A stretch of DNA of 64,000 bases from Phallus indusiatus (lineage: Eukaryota; Basidiomycota; Agaricomycetes; Phallales; Phallaceae): NCBI GenBank assembly GCA_027605045.1, contig JAQFWX010000039.1, positions 350,986 to 414,985 of the forward strand, given 5' to 3'. The notes under the pieces were generated by a model. It did not search any database and was not told the DNA's origin. It saw nothing but the letters and a program-made list of their open reading frames with translations. Positions within the stretch are counted from its first letter, which is position 1. The number at the start of each line of letters is the position of its first letter. The translations under genes and the position numbers were made by a program. Below, piece by piece: positions 61,001-64,000 of this stretch.

Positions 61001-62683
61001 GTAATGATGAGTACGCAGTCCAGTAACAGCTTTCCTTTCTTGAGACCCCGTTCCATTCCTTCGAAAAAAATAGAGATAACGAACGTCTTAGGCTATAAGC
61101 TCAAAAACCCACCCTTTGTCCAGACATACCAACTAGCGGCAATGGCAAAGATAAGAAGGAAACCAATGAACATAAAGCTCTCGAAATTGTTGGCTGAAAC
61201 TCTTTCGGTCGAGAATATCATAGTCCGGACAATTGACCTTGGGTAGTACCAAATCCAGTTCTAAGGACCAACGCCAGTGCGCCGTTATCAGGTGTATCTC
61301 CTGGAGGAGACAGTTAGCATAAAAGCATATGAATGACAGGAAGAGATTATATACCTCCACTGCTAGCCTGTAAAACTTTTGTTCCACCAAAGAGAATCGA
61401 ATTCTTAGTAGATCCTTCAATGTCAAGCTTTTCGCTCGGTTCACGTAGTTCGATGGATTCTTTTAAAAGGAGTTGATTCGCCGCTCAACATGGCTTCGTT
61501 GACGATGCATGTTCCTTTGAGAATAAGAAGATCGGCCGGGATAGAAGTTTCTGTGGCTGGGCGAACTGAGAACAATAGTCAGTCAATAGTTAGTGACATG
61601 TATATCGATTTGGACGCACCGACAGAAACTACATCTCCAGGCAAAAGCTCGTCGGACTGGACAGTTGTCCATTTACCATCACGTCTGCATTGAACCGCAT
61701 ACGGCGCTATACTCATTGTGCGAAACTCGGCCAGTGTGCGCACTCGCTAAAACATGAGCATAAGCTGGCAAGTTCATTCTCACAAAGTGTTGAACGTGCC
61801 TGGAAAACCACGGTACACTCGAAGACAACCAACATGAAAAGCGTAAACAAGCTGAAGTACCAATACTCATCCAAGCACCACAACGCAACGCAAAACACCT
61901 GAAAGACGAAGAAAGGTGCAGTGGCGTGTTCGGCGAAAAGTGCGGTAAAAGATGGAATAGGTATGTGGAACTCGTTTTTGCCGTACAGAACCTTGAGCTG
62001 ATCCAAACTATCGGATGAAATCCCGCACTTTGATGGGTTTGAGTAACTGCTTAACTCCGGTTTGGAATTCGACGGATAAGGGAGGAGACGAAACGAGGGT
62101 GGTGTAGTACTGGTATCACAGACGTAGGTATCCTCCTGATACTTGAAACGGTAGGTACTGACGTCTTTTGGCTTTGGAATTGTAAGAGTCAGACACCCTA
62201 GTTGTAAGCATTTCACGTACATCTTTTTTTATTAGCGAGACAATCTCCCCTCGTCCGCGGTGTTGTCTGGGAGTAATACGAACACAATCCGCTGATTCTA
62301 AGGAATTGGCCTGGAAGATATTTTCATATTATTACAGAGCTCCAAGAAGACGCACGTCACGCTGACCTTGCGAGTTTGTATCCAGGCTTTGGCACCGGTA
62401 CTCCACCGGGTAACAAGAAAACTCAAGGCATGACCAAGTCCTAGAGCTACACAGCCCAGAAAAGTCCATTCTTCGCTTTTGATCCAATCGTCATATCGAA
62501 CATAGTAAGCATAGGCGAATACTGGATACAGCGCGAGGAATGGAACCGTATAGAGATAAGTGTACCACGGTATTCGAGTATGAAGACTAGCTCCTTGTAT
62601 ATCTCCCGAGGCAATTACAAGAGAGGACCTGATAGCACAGAATGAATAGAAAAGTTCTAAGATGAGGAGGTGTTGACGTACAT
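58011..62683 (-). CDS. SPF1: P5A-type ATPase of the endoplasmic reticulum (Spf1/Cod1)
   Basis: ER transmembrane-helix dislocase that pulls mis-inserted tail-anchored and mitochondrial segments out of the ER membrane. The start codon is split AT|G by an intron (62629-62681), giving [21 protein letters not shown]-terminal helices follow ('[20 protein letters not shown]'). Family motifs: '[13 protein letters not shown]' (P5A signature in M4), the phosphorylated aspartate in '[14 protein letters not shown]' (near 60800), '[15 protein letters not shown]' and the hinge '[19 protein letters not shown]'. A charged insert after the hinge ('[20 protein letters not shown]') and the C-terminal basic tail '[19 protein letters not shown]' are also typical. 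Many short introns. Head-to-head with NOP12, 240 bp apart. Confidence 0.94.
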
Positions 62684-62923
62684 GGTTTCCTTGCAATTAG
62701 ATGAAGGAAGTCCGTCAACCCTAAATATACTAATTTTCAAAATTCAGATACTGCTAATAATACACCATGAAGAATCCAGATACCTTTAAGAACGTCTAGC
62801 GAGATCTTCAATCCGAAGATGATACTTCAGACGTGTGTATAAAATCAGGGTGAAAAGTTGCGTATGTCACATCACGTAAGCGACACAGCTCAACAAGCCT
62901 CGACGGTGCGGCTTCCAGGCATC

Positions 62924-64000
62924 ATGAGTTTAGCCTCCTACTTCTCAAAGGGGATAATGAAAAGGTGGATAATGAACTAGACACGCTCTTTCTATCACAG
63001 GTTAGTGAATATCCCCAAAGAATTGCCTGTTTTTTGAGGATAATTAAACTTCCAAGCCTGTACAACCTCCATTGCAACCTACCCCGGCGCAAGTTCTCCC
63101 TAAAGTAACCGTTCTCACAGAGAAGATGCTGCAGATGACACTCTTAAACGCAAGAGAGCTGAACCTTCTGCAAAAAATTACCTCCGAGCTCCGCGAAACG
63201 ACAAAAACCTGATGCCCTGAGACTACCCAAAAGTCCGAAGAATTCCGACAAAGCACCCGCAAAATCTATTTCAAAAGCTCGAAAGAAGAGAAGCGATCAT
63301 CGACGCGTAGAAGCAATGGGGAATCAGATAGCGATGCTGAAGAGAACGATCCTGTATTGGAGGACAGGTATCTTCGACGGACCTCTGCTCTCAAGAAGGT
63401 ACCCGGGCCTCAAAGTGACTCACCGTCTGAAGAGGGTACCAACACAAATGGCGATGTCTCGAGCGATGACAACGACGATGAAAAGAATGATGGTTCTGAA
63501 AGTGAAGACGAGGATTATGATATCAACGCCCCTCCACCAAGGCATGAAACAGAAACTCGGACAAGAAAGGAGAAAACCAAAAAGGTCAAGTACGTTCTTC
63601 CGGATGAAACACCCGCACAAAGAGATGCTAGAACCGTCTTCATTGGGAATGTTTCGATTGACATTGTGAAATCGCGAGTATGCACAATTTATCTATCATT
63701 TTAAGTTTTTTCCATGCTTATACGTAATTCATAGCCTGCTCAAAAGCAGCTCAAACGATATATTCTCCAATTAGTTCCACAAGCAAAGATTGAATCAATT
63801 CGTTTCCGTTCGATTGCTTTTTCAGCGCCTACAAGTTCTTTGAAAGAAGAAAAGAAACCAGAAATATCGACCAAGGAAAGGCGACAAATGGAGCGAGCCG
63901 AAACGTGGCGAAATACTGAGGAAGAAACGAAAAAAGGTGCTGGAGGAAAACAAAAGAAGGATGGCGATTCGTCAGACAACGACCAGCAACAAAGTCTACT
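62924..64000 (+). CDS. NOP12: Nucleolar RNA-binding protein Nop12 (RRM), 5' part, with apparent frameshifts; cut by window edge
   Basis: Nop12 is needed for pre-25S rRNA processing. From about 63285 the frame is clean: an acidic stretch ('SNGESDSDAEENDPVLED'), then 'DARTVFIGNVSIDIVKSR' (RNP2 of RRM1), an intron (about 63679-63734), 'QAKIESIRFRSIAFSAPTSS' and a lysine/glutamate-rich run to the edge. Upstream, the reading frame changes four times: MSLASYFSK (ATG 62924), then 'GDNEKVDNELDTLFLSQ', intron, 'PVQPPLQPTPAQVLPKVT', then 'DAADDTLKRKRAEPSA', then 'KKLPPSSAKRQKPDALRLPK', then 'SSTRRSNGESDSD'. Each change fits the loss of one base next to an A/G-rich run. The pieces read as one protein, so either these are sequence errors or the 5' end has decayed. 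The C-terminal RRM lies beyond the window. Confidence 0.8.

Overview
The window reads as nuclear DNA of an agaricomycete (mushroom-forming basidiomycete). Genes are densely interrupted by introns of about 50-65 nt with GT-AG ends and CTNAY-type branch sites. The gene content fits: a CRN/RHS-like P-loop protein, a NACHT-WD40 NLR, a membrane-anchored glyoxal oxidase, a DUF6533 membrane protein, and tRNA genes with introns after position 37. I rebuilt the genes by eye, joining exons wherever splice sites, phase and family homology agreed. Several genes (NLR, IES6, cyclophilin, both calmodulins, glyoxal oxidase) close in frame from start to stop under these models.

Layout. 0-12 kb, accessory region: a degenerate partial GH43 copy at the left edge, a CRN/RHS-like gene, the intact GH43 gene, a plant-type basic secretory protein (zinc peptidase fold), and a sulfotransferase-like P-loop gene divergent from a DHA2-type MFS transporter. 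12-22 kb: a 1638-residue C2-NACHT-WD40 NLR and an 804-residue membrane-anchored copper radical oxidase. 22-31 kb: sparse, with a heavily split DUF6533 gene and a forkhead-type transcription factor. 31-37 kb, housekeeping block: ULA1 (NEDD8 E1 regulatory subunit) divergent from IES6 (INO80 subunit), then a tandem pair of calmodulin paralogues. 37.8-44.4 kb: two long low-complexity proteins and a dienelactone hydrolase-SnoaL fusion. 44.4-57.6 kb: gene-poor, with two tRNA-His(GTG) genes and one divergent cyclophilin. 58-64 kb: the ER P5A ATPase SPF1 and, divergent from it, the start of NOP12, whose 5' part carries four apparent one-base deletions.

No pathway spans the window. The secreted or surface enzymes (GH43, glyoxal oxidase, DLH-like) fit plant-polymer decay. 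The NLR and CRN/RHS-like genes are typical of fast-evolving recognition and conflict gene families. ULA1/IES6 and SPF1/NOP12 are head-to-head housekeeping pairs. The most interesting structural signals are: three micro-exons (7, 12 and 11 nt) shared by the tandem calmodulin paralogues; start codons split AT|G by an intron in both IES6 and SPF1; a GC-AG intron in IES6; a compensated anticodon-stem pair between two tRNA-His genes whose introns have diverged; and the one-directional frameshift series in NOP12. I found no CRISPR, no rRNA and no complete transposon.
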